Source: JADYZU01 sp964443055 (GTDB lineage Bacteria > Pseudomonadota > Alphaproteobacteria > Rhodobacterales > Rhodobacteraceae). From it: a DNA stretch of 9,626 nucleotides. This document shows positions 1 through 6,165 of the stretch, one piece after another. Every line of letters begins with the position of its first letter. The first letter of the stretch is position 1. The notes beneath the pieces were generated by a model that was not told where the DNA came from, did not search any database, and saw only the letters and a list, made by a program, of their open reading frames with translations. A program made the position numbers and the translations under genes. Where the stretch lies: NCBI GenBank assembly GCA_964443055.1, contig CAYUBT010000101.1:1-9626 (forward strand), given 5' to 3'.

Positions 1-25
1 CAGGCCGCGACGCTCGGGCCACGTC

Positions 26-81
26 CCGTCATTGCGAGCGCCAGCGAAGCAACCCGGCGGCCCCCACGTTCCCGGCTTGCC
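26..81 (+). repeat. Dispersed intergenic repeat, copy A
   Basis: This 56-base element starts CCGTCATTGCGAGCG and continues into GCGAAGC, followed by a C-rich tail ending in CTTGCC. Two further copies lie on the minus strand at 3542-3596 and 5977-6031. The 25-base head of this copy matches each of the other two at 22 of 25 positions, and the tails are 30-31 bases with the same spacing. The tail end lies 24 bases beyond the stop codon of bmt. From memory, similar CGTCATTGCGAGC...GCGAAGC elements are scattered in many bacterial genomes. No function is evident. Confidence 0.75.
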
Positions 82-105
82 TCCACCGCCGTCCCCGGCC
101 CCGTC

Positions 106-1122
106 CTACCCCCGGGCACGCCTCCGGCCGGAACGTTCGCGGGCGGGGCTGCTGTCGTCCGTTCCGTCCGATGCCGACGAGAACGGTCCCAGCCGCGCCG
201 CCACCGTGTCGAGTGCGGGGCGCGGGCCCGGTTCGGTCCCGTCCAGCGCGCGGCGCATGGCGGCCAGATGTTCGGGCCTCGTGCCGCAGCAGCCGCCGAT
301 GATCCGCGCACCCGCGTCGCGGGCCAGGATCGCATATGCGGCCATCACCTCGGGCGTGCCGTCGTAATGGATATGGCCGTCGTGGAATTTCGGGATTCCG
401 GCATTGCCCTTGGCGATCAGCGGCCGTTCCGGCCCGGCGGCGGCAAAGCCGAGGATCGTTCGCAGAAGGTCCGACGCTCCCGTACCGCAATTCGCGCCAT
501 AGGCGAGCGGCTGATGGGCGAGGCCCCGCACGAGTTTCACAAGATCGAAGGATGTGACCCCCATCATCGTGCGCCCGGCGGTGTCGAAACTCATCGTGCC
601 GCACCAGTTCATCCCCGCCAGCGCGAAGGCTTCCGAGGCGGCGCGGTATTCGTCGGGCGAGGAAATCGTCTCGAGCCAGAGGACATCGGCACCGCCCTCC
701 TTCAGCCCCTCGGCCTGTTCGTGGAACATCTCGACGGCACCGGCATGGGTGAGCGTGCCCATCGGCTCCATGATCTCGCCGGTGGGGCCGACCGATCCGG
801 CGACGACAACCGGCCGTCCGGCGCGGTCAGCGACATCGCGGCCGATCTCGGCCGCCACGCGGTTGAGTTCGCGCACGCGGGATTGGGCATCATGCAGTTT
901 CAGCCGCGCGGCATTGCCGCCGAACGTGTTGGTCAGAAAGAGGTCCGACCCCGCATCAACCGCGCCGCTGTAGAGCGTGCGGATGCGGTCGGGGTGGTCG
1001 GTATTCCACAGTTCCGGTGCCTCGCCGGCCTGGAGCCCCATGTCGAACAGATTGGTGCCGGTCGCCCCGTCGGCGAGTAGCCAGTCACGTTCGGCCAGAA
1101 GGCGGGAAAGAAGATCGGGCAT
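106..1122 (-). CDS. bmt: Betaine--homocysteine S-methyltransferase
   Basis: The 338-residue cytoplasmic protein belongs to the homocysteine S-methyltransferase family (BHMT/Bmt type). It would move a methyl group from glycine betaine to homocysteine, giving methionine and dimethylglycine. Visible motifs are DGATGT at 18-23, NTFGGN at 65-70, a WLETI segment with Glu151, NCGTG with Cys212, and GGCCGT with Cys278 and Cys279. The three cysteines are the family's zinc ligands that bind the homocysteine thiol. No cobalamin-binding or activation domain is present, so it is not full-length MetH. The start is an ATG at 1122 with AGGTGA just upstream. The last 40 residues or so are low-complexity and Arg/Ser-rich, as is common for divergent C-termini. 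It lies 80 bases downstream of the zeta gene on the same strand. The methyl donor is inferred from family resemblance; S-methylmethionine is an alternative. Confidence 0.88.
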   Translation of the reverse strand: MPDLLSRLLAERDWLLADGATGTNLFDMGLQAGEAPELWNTDHPDRIRTLYSGAVDAGSDLFLTNTFGGNAARLKLHDAQSRVRELNRVAAEIGRDVADRAGRPVVVAGSVGPTGEIMEPMGTLTHAGAVEMFHEQAEGLKEGGADVLWLETISSPDEYRAASEAFALAGMNWCGTMSFDTAGRTMMGVTSFDLVKLVRGLAHQPLAYGANCGTGASDLLRTILGFAAAGPERPLIAKGNAGIPKFHDGHIHYDGTPEVMAAYAILARDAGARIIGGCCGTRPEHLAAMRRALDGTEPGPRPALDTVAARLGPFSSASDGTDDSSPARERSGRRRARG

Positions 1123-1150
1123 GGTTCACCTGCAGGTTTCGCGCAGGGTC

Positions 1151-1192
1151 GGGTGCCGGGGCACCCGGCCCGGGTCCGGCGTTCGGGCCGGA
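1151..1192 (-). terminator. Two tandem GC-rich hairpins between zeta gene and bmt
   Basis: Two inverted repeats stand side by side. TCCGGC at 1175-1180 pairs with GCCGGA at 1187-1192 around a 6-base loop. GGGTGC at 1151-1156 pairs with GCACCC at 1161-1166 around a 4-base loop. On the minus strand they begin about 10 bases after the zeta stop codon. Neither is followed by a T run, so a classical intrinsic terminator is not shown. They may slow or end transcription between zeta and bmt or protect a 3' end. Confidence 0.35.
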
Positions 1193-1202
1193 GGCGGGGG
1201 AG

Positions 1203-1517
1203 TCAGCCCTCGCTCATGATCTCGGCCTTGGCCTGAGCGAGACTCTCGGCGAGTTTGGCGCGAATCTCGTCCTCGGTCGCGTGCCCGTCCAGATCGGCGG
1301 CAAGCTTGCGGATCACGTCCTCGTCGCCCGGCTCCTGGAAGTCGGCGCGGATCACCTCCTGCGCATAGGCGACAGCGTCGTCGCCGGTATGGCCCATCAG
1401 CCCGGCGGCCCAGAGCCCCATGATCTTGTTGCGTCGCGCCTCAGCGCGAAACTGCATCTCGGCGTCATGGGCATATTTCGCCTCGAAGGATTTCAAGCGG
1501 TCGTCGAAGGTGGTCAA
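1203..1517 (-). CDS. F1Fo-ATPase inhibitor subunit zeta (DUF1476)
   Basis: The 104-residue, mostly helical cytoplasmic protein matches the alphaproteobacterial zeta subunit family (Pfam DUF1476, ATPase_zeta). In Paracoccus denitrificans this protein binds F1 and blocks ATP hydrolysis through its N-terminal segment. The diagnostic opening MTTFDDRLKSFEAKYAHDAE is present, followed by the conserved helix with EARRNKIMGLWAA and then GDEDVIRKLAADL. The start is TTG at 1517: it gives the family's N-terminus and has AGGGAGG five bases upstream. The same frame stays open to an ATG at 1706, but that would add 63 unrelated residues and run into the purC start. The gene is divergent from purC and shares its upstream region of about 170 bases. 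Identity is secure; the inhibitory role is from the family. Confidence 0.92.
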   Translation of the reverse strand: MTTFDDRLKSFEAKYAHDAEMQFRAEARRNKIMGLWAAGLMGHTGDDAVAYAQEVIRADFQEPGDEDVIRKLAADLDGHATEDEIRAKLAESLAQAKAEIMSEG

Positions 1518-1689
1518 TCCGGCCTCCCTGGAAAGCGCCTCTGTCGCATTCCATATGCCCGCGGGGTGGCTTGCCCGCAAGAGGGGCCTCATGTATTGGA
1601 AACCATCCCCTGCGCCCCGCCAGATGCAGCGGTCGTGGCCGCAGCCGCCTTTGCAGCCGCTTTTCAGGAATTCCCTCACGGAGATCGCC
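1518..1689. promoter_or_regulatory. Divergent upstream region of zeta gene and purC
   Basis: This 172-base stretch separates the TTG start of the zeta gene from the ATG of purC and must hold both promoters unless they are longer-range. For purC, a weak pair is TTGCCC at 1571-1576 and TATTGG at 1594-1599 with a 17-base spacer. A short perfect inverted repeat, CTTGC-CC-GCAAG, covers 1570-1581 and overlaps that -35-like box. The purC ribosome site is GGAG at 1680-1683, six bases before the ATG. The boxes are poor matches, so exact promoter positions are uncertain. Confidence 0.35.
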
Positions 1690-2454
1690 ATGGCACCCCG
1701 CCGCAAGAAACTCTATGAGGGCAAGGCCAAGATCCTCTACGAAGGGCCCGAACCCGGAACGCTCGTCCAGCATTTCAAGGATGATGCCACCGCCGGGAAC
1801 GGCGCGCGTCACGCGGTGATCGAAGGCAAGGGCGTTCTCAACAACCGGCTCTCGGATTTCTTCATGACCGGGCTCAACGCCATCGGCGTGCCCACCCATT
1901 TCATCCGCACGCTCAACATGCGCGAGCAGCTCATCCGTCAGGTTGAGATGATCCCGCTCGAGGTGATCGTGCGTAATTTCGCCGCGGGCTCCATGGCCAA
2001 GCGGCTCGGCCTCGAGGAAGGGCTGCAGCTGCCGCGCCCCATTGTCGAGTTCTGCTACAAGGACGATGCGCTCGGCGACCCGCTGGTGCCCGAGGAATAT
2101 ATCGCCGCCTTCGGCTGGGCGAGCCAGCAGGATCTCGACGACATCGTCAGCCTTGCGCTGCGGGTGAACGATTTCCTGTCCGGCGTCATGCACGGGGTCG
2201 GCATCCGCCTTGTCGATTTCAAGATCGAATGCGGCCGCATCTGGGACAACGATTATCCGCGCATCGTCGTCGCCGACGAGATCAGCCCCGATTCCTGCCG
2301 CCTGTGGGACATCGAGACCGGGCGCAAGCTCGACAAGGACGTGTTCCGCCGCGATCTCGGCTCGCTCGCGGATGCCTATACCGAAGTGGCGCGCAGGCTG
2401 GGCGTGCTGCCCGAGAATGCGGTTCACCGGATGAAGCCCACGCTGATCAACTGA
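1690..2454 (+). CDS. purC: Phosphoribosylaminoimidazole-succinocarboxamide synthase
   Basis: PurC (SAICAR synthetase) joins aspartate to CAIR using ATP, giving SAICAR in purine synthesis. The protein has 254 residues, a usual length for single-domain bacterial PurC. Visible motifs are the nucleotide-binding opening KKLYEGKAKILYEG (6-19), PLEVIVRNFAAGS (89-101), LVDFKIECG (174-182) and DEISPDSCR (196-204), the last three being the family's signature blocks. The ATG at 1690 is chosen because it gives the expected N-terminus and has GGAG six bases upstream; a longer frame from 1420 runs through the zeta gene on the other strand. A dehydrogenase gene follows after 10 bases. From general memory, purC in related genomes is often followed by purS and purQ; those genes are not here. 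Confidence 0.97.
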   Translation: MAPRRKKLYEGKAKILYEGPEPGTLVQHFKDDATAGNGARHAVIEGKGVLNNRLSDFFMTGLNAIGVPTHFIRTLNMREQLIRQVEMIPLEVIVRNFAAGSMAKRLGLEEGLQLPRPIVEFCYKDDALGDPLVPEEYIAAFGWASQQDLDDIVSLALRVNDFLSGVMHGVGIRLVDFKIECGRIWDNDYPRIVVADEISPDSCRLWDIETGRKLDKDVFRRDLGSLADAYTEVARRLGVLPENAVHRMKPTLIN

Positions 2455-2464
2455 CGGGGCCTGT

Positions 2465-3502
2465 ATGCGCGCCGCTGTCCTGCGGGAATATCACCGGCCC
2501 CTCGTGATCGAGGATGTGCCCATACCCGCCTGCCCCGAGGACGGGGTTCTCTTGCGGGTGCTGGCCTGCGGCGTGTGCCGCTCGGACTGGCACGGCTGGA
2601 CCGGCACCGATTCCGATGTGGGGCCGGGCAGCATCATGGGCCATGAATATTGCGGCGAGGTGGTCGAGGCGGGCCCGCACTCCTGCTGGCAGGCCGGTGA
2701 CCGGGTCATCGCGCCCTTCATCCTTGCCTGCGGCACCTGCACTGAGTGCCAGCAGGGCCACCAGACCGCCTGTCCGTCGCAGATCGTGCCCGGCTTCACC
2801 CATCCGGGCGCCTATGCCGAATATGTCGCCGTGCCGCGCGGGCTCAACCTCGCCCGTCTCCCCGACGGGCTGGACCCGGTCCATGCGGCGGGGCTCGGCT
2901 GCCGCGTCACCACCGCCTGGGAGGCGCTGACCGGCCGCGCGGGGCTGAAGGGCGGCGAATGGCTCGCCGTCCACGGGACGGGCGGTGTCGGACTCTCGGC
3001 GCTGATCCTCGGACGGGCGCTCGGGGCGCGGGTGATTGTCACCGACGTGGTGCCCGAACGGCTGGAGTTCGCCCGCAGCCTCGGGGCCGATCACGCGATC
3101 GACGCGAGGGGCGGCGATGCGGCAATGCAGATCCGCGACCTGACCGGCGGCGGTGCGCATGTCTCGGTCGATGCGCTGGGCATCGCCGACACGATCCGCG
3201 CCTCGCTGTCGTCCCTGCGCGGGATGGGGCGGCATGTGCAGGTCGGGATGCCTGCGGGCGCGTTCGCGAAGATCGAGATCAACATGCTGGAAATCTATTC
3301 CGGCCAGCTTGCCCTGCACGGAACGCGCGGGATGCCAGCGTGGAAATATCCGTCGCTCCTGTCGCTCGTGGCCTCGGGGCGCGTGGACATTGCACCGCTG
3401 GTCGCGCGCGAAGTGCGATTAAGCGATGTGAGCGCGGAACTCGCCCTGATGAACGGCCCGATGCCCCCGGGCGTGGCAGTGGTGAACGATTTCGCCAACT
3501 AG
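2465..3502 (+). CDS. Zinc-dependent medium-chain alcohol dehydrogenase
   Basis: The 345-residue cytoplasmic enzyme belongs to the zinc-dependent MDR alcohol dehydrogenase family. The GroES-like N-terminal half shows a catalytic zinc site with Cys38 (GVCRSD), His60-Glu61 (GHEYCGE) and probably Cys146. The structural zinc lobe is CGTCTECQQGHQTAC, with Cys89, 92, 95 and 103. The Rossmann domain has HGTGGVG at 170-176, and Asp194 at the end of the second strand suggests NAD rather than NADP. The substrate cannot be told from sequence; it is likely an alcohol, diol or aldehyde. The ATG at 2465 lies 10 bases after the purC stop with only a weak GGGG ribosome site, so it may be cotranscribed and translationally coupled with purC, although no functional link to purines is apparent. 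The 3' end is followed by repeat copy B. Confidence 0.93.
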   Translation: MRAAVLREYHRPLVIEDVPIPACPEDGVLLRVLACGVCRSDWHGWTGTDSDVGPGSIMGHEYCGEVVEAGPHSCWQAGDRVIAPFILACGTCTECQQGHQTACPSQIVPGFTHPGAYAEYVAVPRGLNLARLPDGLDPVHAAGLGCRVTTAWEALTGRAGLKGGEWLAVHGTGGVGLSALILGRALGARVIVTDVVPERLEFARSLGADHAIDARGGDAAMQIRDLTGGGAHVSVDALGIADTIRASLSSLRGMGRHVQVGMPAGAFAKIEINMLEIYSGQLALHGTRGMPAWKYPSLLSLVASGRVDIAPLVAREVRLSDVSAELALMNGPMPPGVAVVNDFAN

Positions 3503-3541
3503 CCCGGAGGAGCCGCCGGTGCGGAGAGCCGGAGATTGCGC

Positions 3542-3596
3542 GGCAGGTCGGCAGCGTGGGGTAACTGGGCTGCTTCGCGGCCGCTCGCGATGACGG
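3542..3596 (-). repeat. Dispersed intergenic repeat, copy B
   Basis: Read on the minus strand it begins CCGTCATCGCGAGCGG, continues to GCGAAGC, and has a C-rich tail ending in GACCTGCC. The head matches copy A at 22 of 25 positions. The tail end lies about 40 bases after the stop of the alcohol dehydrogenase gene, so, as in copy A, the tail faces the 3' end of a gene. Similarity to copy C may continue past the core, in the CTGCCGCGCAATCTCCGG direction. Confidence 0.75.
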
Positions 3597-3663
3597 AAGA
3601 TGTGATGAAATCCGAGCCCGGCGAGCGCCGCCCGGTCCTCCGCCCCTTTCCCCTCGCCGCCAT

Positions 3664-3681
3664 GCAGCCTAAGGAGGCTGC
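3664..3681 (+). promoter_or_regulatory. Hairpin containing a perfect Shine-Dalgarno sequence, upstream of ccmI
   Basis: GCAGCCT (3664-3670) and AGGCTGC (3675-3681) form a perfect 7-base-pair stem around the loop AAGG. The stretch TAAGGAGG at 3670-3677 is a near-ideal Shine-Dalgarno sequence and is half buried in the stem. An outer ATGCAG (3662-3667) and CTGCAT (3685-3690) could pair in a competing fold. There is no T run, so it is a poor terminator. It may reduce or gate translation of ccmI, or end the transcript from the dehydrogenase gene. Confidence 0.4.
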
Positions 3682-3705
3682 GCCCTGCATCGGGAGTCCG
3701 CCGCC

Positions 3706-4911
3706 TTGCTCTTCTGGATCACCGCCGCATTGATCGCGCTCGCCGTGGCAGCGGTGCTGTTCTGGCCGTTCCTGCGCGGCCAGGATCCGGCTCTGCCCGG
3801 GGAGGCGGATGGCCGGGGTGCCGATCTGGCATTCTATCGCGCCCAGCTTGAAGGCGTCGAGCGTGACCTTGCACGCGGCGTGATCGAGCCGCCCGAAGCC
3901 GGGCGGCTGCGCACCGAGATCGGTCGCCGTATCCTCGCCGCCGACCGGGCCGGAGCCGGGCAAATCGTCTCCGGACCGCGCGTTCCGGGGCGAATCATGG
4001 GCGTGGCGGGCCTCGTCACCGTGATCGGCGGCGGGCTGGCGGCCTACCTCTGGCTTGGCCAGCCGGGCTATCCCGACCTGCCGCTTCAGGGTCGCATCGC
4101 CGCCGCCGCCGACCGCCTGGCCGCCCTGCCCCCGCAGGACGAGGCCGAGGCACAGGTCGCCGACACGATCGCCGCACAGTTCATCACCCCGCCTGACGAC
4201 ATCACCGCCATCGTCGCCGATCTCTACGAAAGCCTCGAAGAGACGCCCGCTGACGCGCCCGAACGTCTCGACGAACTGAACCTCCTGCGCGAATTCGAGG
4301 CAAGCGTGCGCAATTTCCCGCAGGCCGCGCGTCTCTCCGGGCAGCTGAACGCGTTGCTGGGCGATGATCTCAACGCCGACGACCTGCTCTATCAGGCGGA
4401 TCTCATGCTCTTTGCCACCGGCGGCACCATGTCGCGCGAAACGGCGGAGGTGATCGAACGGGCAGCCGACATGGCTCCCGATGCGCCCGGCGTCGCCTAT
4501 ATGCGCGGCTATCTGATGAGCCAGATCGGCAGGCCAGACCTCGCCTTCAATCTCTGGCGTCCGCTGGCCGAAGGCGGTGACGGGTTCGAGCCCTGGCGCA
4601 GCCGCGCGCGGATGATGGTCGAGACGGCGGCACGGGCGGCGGGGGTGGATTACCAGTTGCCCGCCGAACTGGCGGAACGGCCCGACATCACCTCCGAGGA
4701 CATCACCGCCATGGTCGAGGGGCTGGCCGCCCGGCTCGCCGCCGAGGGCGGGCCGCCCGAGGACTGGGCGCAACTCATCCGTGCGCTCGGCGTTCTGGGC
4801 GCGCAGGAACGCGCCGGTGCCATCTGGGCCGAGGCGCAGGAGGTCTTTGCCGACGATCCCGGCCTGCCCGTGATCGAAGAGGCCGCCCGGGGCGCGGGGC
4901 TTCTGCCGTGA
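3706..4911 (+). CDS. ccmI: Cytochrome c biogenesis protein CcmI (CycH)
   Basis: CcmI is the apocytochrome c chaperone of the System I maturation machinery, passing apocytochrome to CcmF/CcmH for heme attachment. This 401-residue copy has the family plan. A first membrane helix spans about 2-22 (FWITAALIALAVAAVLFW). A cytoplasmic loop carries the typical FYRAQLEGVERDLARGVI segment (43-60). A second helix covers about 97-118, and a long periplasmic TPR-like region follows, with a helix-rich block at about 220-310. The start is taken as TTG at 3706, giving MLFWI as in relatives, with GGGAG nine bases upstream. A CTG at 3685 in the same frame is 7 bases after TAAGGAGG and would add seven residues. 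The stop overlaps the ruvX start by four bases. Other ccm genes are not in this window. Confidence 0.9.
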   Translation: MLFWITAALIALAVAAVLFWPFLRGQDPALPGEADGRGADLAFYRAQLEGVERDLARGVIEPPEAGRLRTEIGRRILAADRAGAGQIVSGPRVPGRIMGVAGLVTVIGGGLAAYLWLGQPGYPDLPLQGRIAAAADRLAALPPQDEAEAQVADTIAAQFITPPDDITAIVADLYESLEETPADAPERLDELNLLREFEASVRNFPQAARLSGQLNALLGDDLNADDLLYQADLMLFATGGTMSRETAEVIERAADMAPDAPGVAYMRGYLMSQIGRPDLAFNLWRPLAEGGDGFEPWRSRARMMVETAARAAGVDYQLPAELAERPDITSEDITAMVEGLAARLAAEGGPPEDWAQLIRALGVLGAQERAGAIWAEAQEVFADDPGLPVIEEAARGAGLLP

Positions 4912-5399
4912 TCACCGACGACGCGGCCGAGTTTCACGCGGCACTCGTCCCGATGCGCCCGCTGCTGGGGCTCGATCCGGGCACCCGGACGATCGGCACG
5001 GCCATGTCCGACCGGCTGCGCCGCGTGGCGACGCCCGGCCGCACGATCCGGCGCGGCAAGTTCACCCCCGACGCCCGGACGCTGCTGGCCCGGGCCGCCG
5101 AGGCCGAGGCCTGCGGCATCGTCCTCGGCCTGCCCCTGAACATGGACGGAAGCGAAGGCCCACGCGCGCAATCCAGCCGTGCCTTCGCCCGCAACCTGGG
5201 GCGGCTGACCGATCTGCCGATTCTCCTCTGGGACGAGCGTCTGTCGACCGTGGCCGCCGAACGCGCCCTGATCGAGGCGGATCTGTCACGAAAACGTCGC
5301 GAAGAGGTGATCGATTCGGTCGCCGCCGGGCTCATTCTGCAGGGACTCCTCGACCGGCTCGCCCATCTGGAGGCCAGCGATGCACGACCTGATGACTGA
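4908..5399 (+). CDS. ruvX: Holliday junction resolvase-like pre-16S rRNA nuclease RuvX/YqgF
   Basis: This 163-residue RNase H-fold protein is of the YqgF/RuvX family, which processes the 5' end of 16S rRNA in E. coli and was earlier predicted to resolve Holliday junctions. The acidic active-site residues are visible: GLDPGTRTIG with Asp23, the WDERLST motif with Asp109-Glu110, and IDSVAAGLILQ with Asp136. The conserved GLPLNMDGSEGPRA loop lies at 74-87. The GTG start at 4908 overlaps the ccmI stop (GTGA), which implies translational coupling. A later in-frame ATG at residue 16 would still keep the whole fold, so the first 15 residues are less certain. The 3' end overlaps the DUF1289 gene by 20 bases. 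Confidence 0.93.
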   Translation: MITDDAAEFHAALVPMRPLLGLDPGTRTIGTAMSDRLRRVATPGRTIRRGKFTPDARTLLARAAEAEACGIVLGLPLNMDGSEGPRAQSSRAFARNLGRLTDLPILLWDERLSTVAAERALIEADLSRKRREEVIDSVAAGLILQGLLDRLAHLEASDARPDD

Positions 5400-5634
5400 T
5401 CCCCCGCTCTGGCGCCGGAACGAGCCGGACAGTCCCTGCGTGAACATCTGCCAGATTCATCCGGTCCATGGCATCTGCATCGGCTGCCACCGCACCGCCG
5501 CCGAGATCGCCGATTGGCGGCGCATGGAGTCCGGGGCGCGCCACGCCCTGCTGGCCGCCCTGCCCGCGCGCGGCGTGGCCCTGCACCGCCGGCGCGGCGG
5601 ACGCCAGGCGCGCCTGGCGGCAGAGGACAGCTGA
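5380..5634 (+). CDS. DUF1289 small cysteine-motif protein
   Basis: The 84-residue protein carries the DUF1289 signature: CVNICQIHPVHGICIGC at 20-36, with Cys20, Cys24, Cys33 and Cys36, followed by HRTAAEIADW. The four cysteines suggest a bound metal or small Fe-S centre, but the family's function is not known to me. The tail is rich in Arg and Ala. The start at 5380 is supported by TGGAGG six bases upstream, within ruvX; a second in-frame ATG at 5392 would lose four residues only. It overlaps ruvX by 20 bases and so is probably the last gene of a ccmI-ruvX-DUF1289 operon. Its stop codon abuts the stop codon of the opposing gene. Confidence 0.9.
   Translation: MHDLMTDPPLWRRNEPDSPCVNICQIHPVHGICIGCHRTAAEIADWRRMESGARHALLAALPARGVALHRRRGGRQARLAAEDS
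5602..5619. terminator. Perfect 18-base palindrome near convergent gene ends
   Basis: CGCCAGGCGCGCCTGGCG is self-complementary and could fold in RNA as a 7-base-pair stem with a CGCG loop on either strand. It lies inside the DUF1289 coding region, 13 bases before its stop, and 16 bases beyond the stop of the opposing membrane-protein gene. Because the two genes have no space between them, this is a candidate two-way transcription end. It lacks a T run, so it might act with Rho or not at all. Confidence 0.35.
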
Positions 5635-5850
5635 TCAGTCTGCCGGAGGTTCATCCCTGGGGCTGCGCGGCGGGTCGAAAGCCCAGAAGAACTGATGCGC
5701 GCAATATGCGCCGATCCCGGCCACCAGAACGCCCCAGAAGGCGTCGCCCAGCGTGAATTCGAAGATCGTCCAGCCAAAACAGACCGCGACGACCGCGATC
5801 CGCCGCCACAGGGGCAGGAAGAATTCGTGCTGCACGTCCAGAAACTTCAT
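5635..5850 (-). CDS. Small two-helix membrane protein, DUF3329-like
   Basis: The 71-residue protein begins MKFLDVQHEFFLPLWRRIAV and has two hydrophobic segments, at about 17-33 and 37-57, with a short GDAF turn between. The C-terminus is polar and acidic/proline-rich. The pattern of a short N-terminal xxxFFxPLWRR stretch then two helices resembles small Rhodobacteraceae proteins annotated as DUF3329, but I could not confirm this. The ATG at 5850 has a strong purine-rich ribosome site, GGGAGGGGG, four bases upstream. It is convergent with the DUF1289 gene, stop to stop with no gap (TGATCA). Function is unknown. Confidence 0.75.
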   Translation of the reverse strand: MKFLDVQHEFFLPLWRRIAVVAVCFGWTIFEFTLGDAFWGVLVAGIGAYCAHQFFWAFDPPRSPRDEPPAD

Positions 5851-5976
5851 CGCTCCCCCTCCCGGCCTCCCGGGCAGATACAGGGACGGCGGCTGCCGGG
5901 CAAGACACGGGCGGTCGACATCGGGGCCTTCTAATCCGTCACACATTCCGTCACTGCAGGGGGCCGAAGGTGACGT

Positions 5977-6031
5977 GGCAAGTCGGAGACATGGGAACAC
6001 CGGGGGGCTTCGCTCGCGCCCGAAATGACGG
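5977..6031 (-). repeat. Dispersed intergenic repeat, copy C
   Basis: On the minus strand it begins CCGTCATTTCGGGCG, runs to GCGAAGC, then a C-rich tail with TCCGACTTGCC. The head matches copy A at 22 of 25 positions. It sits between the divergent membrane-protein gene and the sulfur genes. The plus strand reads CCGTCA at 5948-5953, so this copy is also bracketed by inverted CCGTCA/TGACGG ends, a feature the other two copies do not share. Confidence 0.72.
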
Positions 6032-6054
6032 GGAGCGCAGCCTCGCGGCCGGGA

Positions 6055-6117
6055 AATGCGGTATCTGCGGCATGGCTCTTGCAATACATTTTAGAATCGT
6101 TATGTGTTTGCCGCATT
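6055..6117 (+). promoter_or_regulatory. AT-rich likely promoter/operator of the sulfur genes
   Basis: Positions 6079-6110 are strikingly AT-rich for this GC-rich DNA. A -35/-10 pair of TTGCAA (6079-6084) and TATGTG (6101-6106) has a 16-base spacer; TAGAAT at 6092-6097 is an alternative -10 (5 of 6 to consensus). The stretch is flanked by short inverted repeats: AATGCGG (6055-6061) and TGCGGCA (6066-6072) are both complementary to TGCCGCATT at 6109-6117. These could be operator arms. TTTTAGAAT loosely recalls BigR-type ArsR sites, but no full palindrome of that kind is seen. Confidence 0.45.
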
Positions 6118-6165
6118 CGGCCCCGGCCGGAGAAAATGCCTCGAACATGACTGGAAGATACATCA

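Noticed and set aside
1518..1706. Cys-containing N-terminal extension of the zeta frame on the minus strand (including CKGGCGHDRC)
   Set aside because: It has no ribosome site, covers the divergent promoter and overlaps the purC start, while TTG at 1517 has a strong site and gives the known family N-terminus.
1465..2427. Minus-strand open frame of 320 codons opposite purC
   Set aside because: It is the antisense shadow of a clearly recognised purC; its His/Asp/Gly-rich composition is typical of GC-rich antisense frames.
3499..4773. Minus-strand open frame of 424 codons opposite ccmI
   Set aside because: Antisense shadow of ccmI; no recognisable domain, and it runs through repeat copy B.
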